5,995 bases of DNA from JBHJHK01 sp050330975 (GTDB lineage Bacteria; Pseudomonadota; Gammaproteobacteria; Competibacterales; Competibacteraceae), in the NCBI GenBank assembly GCA_050330975.1, contig JBHJHK010000112.1, positions 1-5,995 on the forward strand, given 5' to 3'. The notes under the pieces are model-generated. The model did not search any database. It saw only the letters and a program-made list of their open reading frames with translations, and had not been told where the DNA came from. A program made the position numbers and the translations under genes. Shown here in pieces: positions 5,600 to 5,995 of the stretch (position 1 is its first letter; each line of letters starts with the position of its first letter).

Positions 5600-5995
5600 A
5601 TGAACGCTCAAACTTGGCTCGCCACTGCTAGCCTGGCCATTTTCGCCACCGTCGCCGTGGACCAGGCCCAGGCTTTTCGGATTTTCTTCGACGAAGACGT
5701 CAACGACTTTGGCGCCAACAACGCCCCGGTCATCCCCTTCCCCAATTCGGAAGCCGCGGAAAACGCCTTCCTGGCCAACCTGACGGGGGTAGACACCGAG
5801 GACTTCGAGAGCTTTGACCCCAGCGACTCCGAGCCCTTGAATCTCGAATTCACCGGCATAGACGACATGGGCAATTTCGAGACCGTCAACGCCACCCTCA
5901 CCGGTGGTGATGCCCAGATCTTCGACGTCGACAGCGAGTCCTCCCCCCCCCGCCCCGGCCGGCCCCGCGGGGGGGGGGCGGGGGGAGGTGACCCC
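5600..5995 (+). CDS. exported protein with PEP-CTERM-family-like N-terminus, partial (3' end off the window)
   Basis: Starts at ATG 5600 with AAGAGGA (5581-5587) 12 nt upstream and stays open to the window edge (132 codons). Residues 1-25 are a short Sec-type signal peptide: hydrophobic stretch WLATASLAIFATVAV and a likely cleavage after AQA (23-25). The n-region has no Lys or Arg, which is unusual. The mature part is acidic (many Asp/Glu) with FRIFFDEDVNDFGANN (26-41), FPNSEAAENAFLANL (47-61) and TGVDTEDFESF (62-72), wording I associate with PEP-CTERM-sorted proteins, which are exported and processed by an exosortase (EpsH/XrtA). The sorting signal itself (Pro-Glu-Pro, helix, basic tail) would lie beyond the window and is not seen, so the family call is provisional. 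The molecular function is unknown. From about codon 114 onward the residues (Pro/Arg/Gly only) come from a suspect foldback sequence. Its upstream region is rich in candidate regulatory sites. Confidence 0.72.
   Translation, partial: MNAQTWLATASLAIFATVAVDQAQAFRIFFDEDVNDFGANNAPVIPFPNSEAAENAFLANLTGVDTEDFESFDPSDSEPLNLEFTGIDDMGNFETVNATLTGGDAQIFDVDSESSPPRPGRPRGGGAGGGDP
5940..5988. other. C-run/G-run foldback at the right end, probable artefact
   Basis: CCTC9GCCCC (5940-5956, a nine-C run within it) is followed after a short GGCCGG centre by GCG10CGGGGGGAGG (5967-5988). The two arms are nearly reverse complements of each other. Such an extreme hairpin at the very end of the sequence, encoding only Pro/Arg/Gly inside an otherwise ordinary acidic protein, is typical of a misassembled or chimeric contig end. 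Confidence 0.6.

Overview
The window looks like a short metagenomic or draft contig from a high-GC gammaproteobacterium. The best taxonomic signals are the chorismate synthase and the YheS-type ABC-F ATPase, which match the Escherichia coli proteins as I remember them along their whole length. An N-terminus of the kind seen on PEP-CTERM-sorted exported proteins points to an environmental, exopolysaccharide-producing lineage rather than an enteric one. The exact genus cannot be read from the sequence.

Layout. Positions 1-1817 hold a minus-strand pair: chorismate synthase (aroC, complete) followed 7 nt later by the first 229 codons of a 12-helix-type MFS transporter of the HcaT/MFS_1-like family, which runs off the left edge. 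Head to head with aroC, positions 1842-5076 hold a plus-strand pair: a cyclic-nucleotide-binding + EAL protein (predicted c-di-GMP phosphodiesterase with a second-messenger sensor) and, 34 nt later, a complete YheS-like ABC-F ATPase. These four genes are core metabolism, signalling and translation functions with no sign of recent transfer.

Positions 5077-5599 are a long non-coding stretch and the most interesting part of the window. It carries three same-orientation copies of a 17-bp element (TGTC-N3-TT-N-TTTT-ACA, 13 of 17 columns invariant), a perfect 16-bp palindrome, a sigma-54-like -24/-12 candidate, and a 14-bp sequence repeated twice at a 16-bp period. It ends at the start of an exported, acidic protein (5600 to right edge) whose N-terminus resembles PEP-CTERM proteins. 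The elements read most simply as an elaborate upstream control region for that gene, possibly enhancer-type sites for a sigma-54 activator, as is known for some PEP-CTERM/exosortase systems. This is inference.

The last ~55 bases form a near-perfect C-run/G-run foldback and are probably an assembly or sequencing artefact, so the C-terminal residues of the exported protein should not be trusted.
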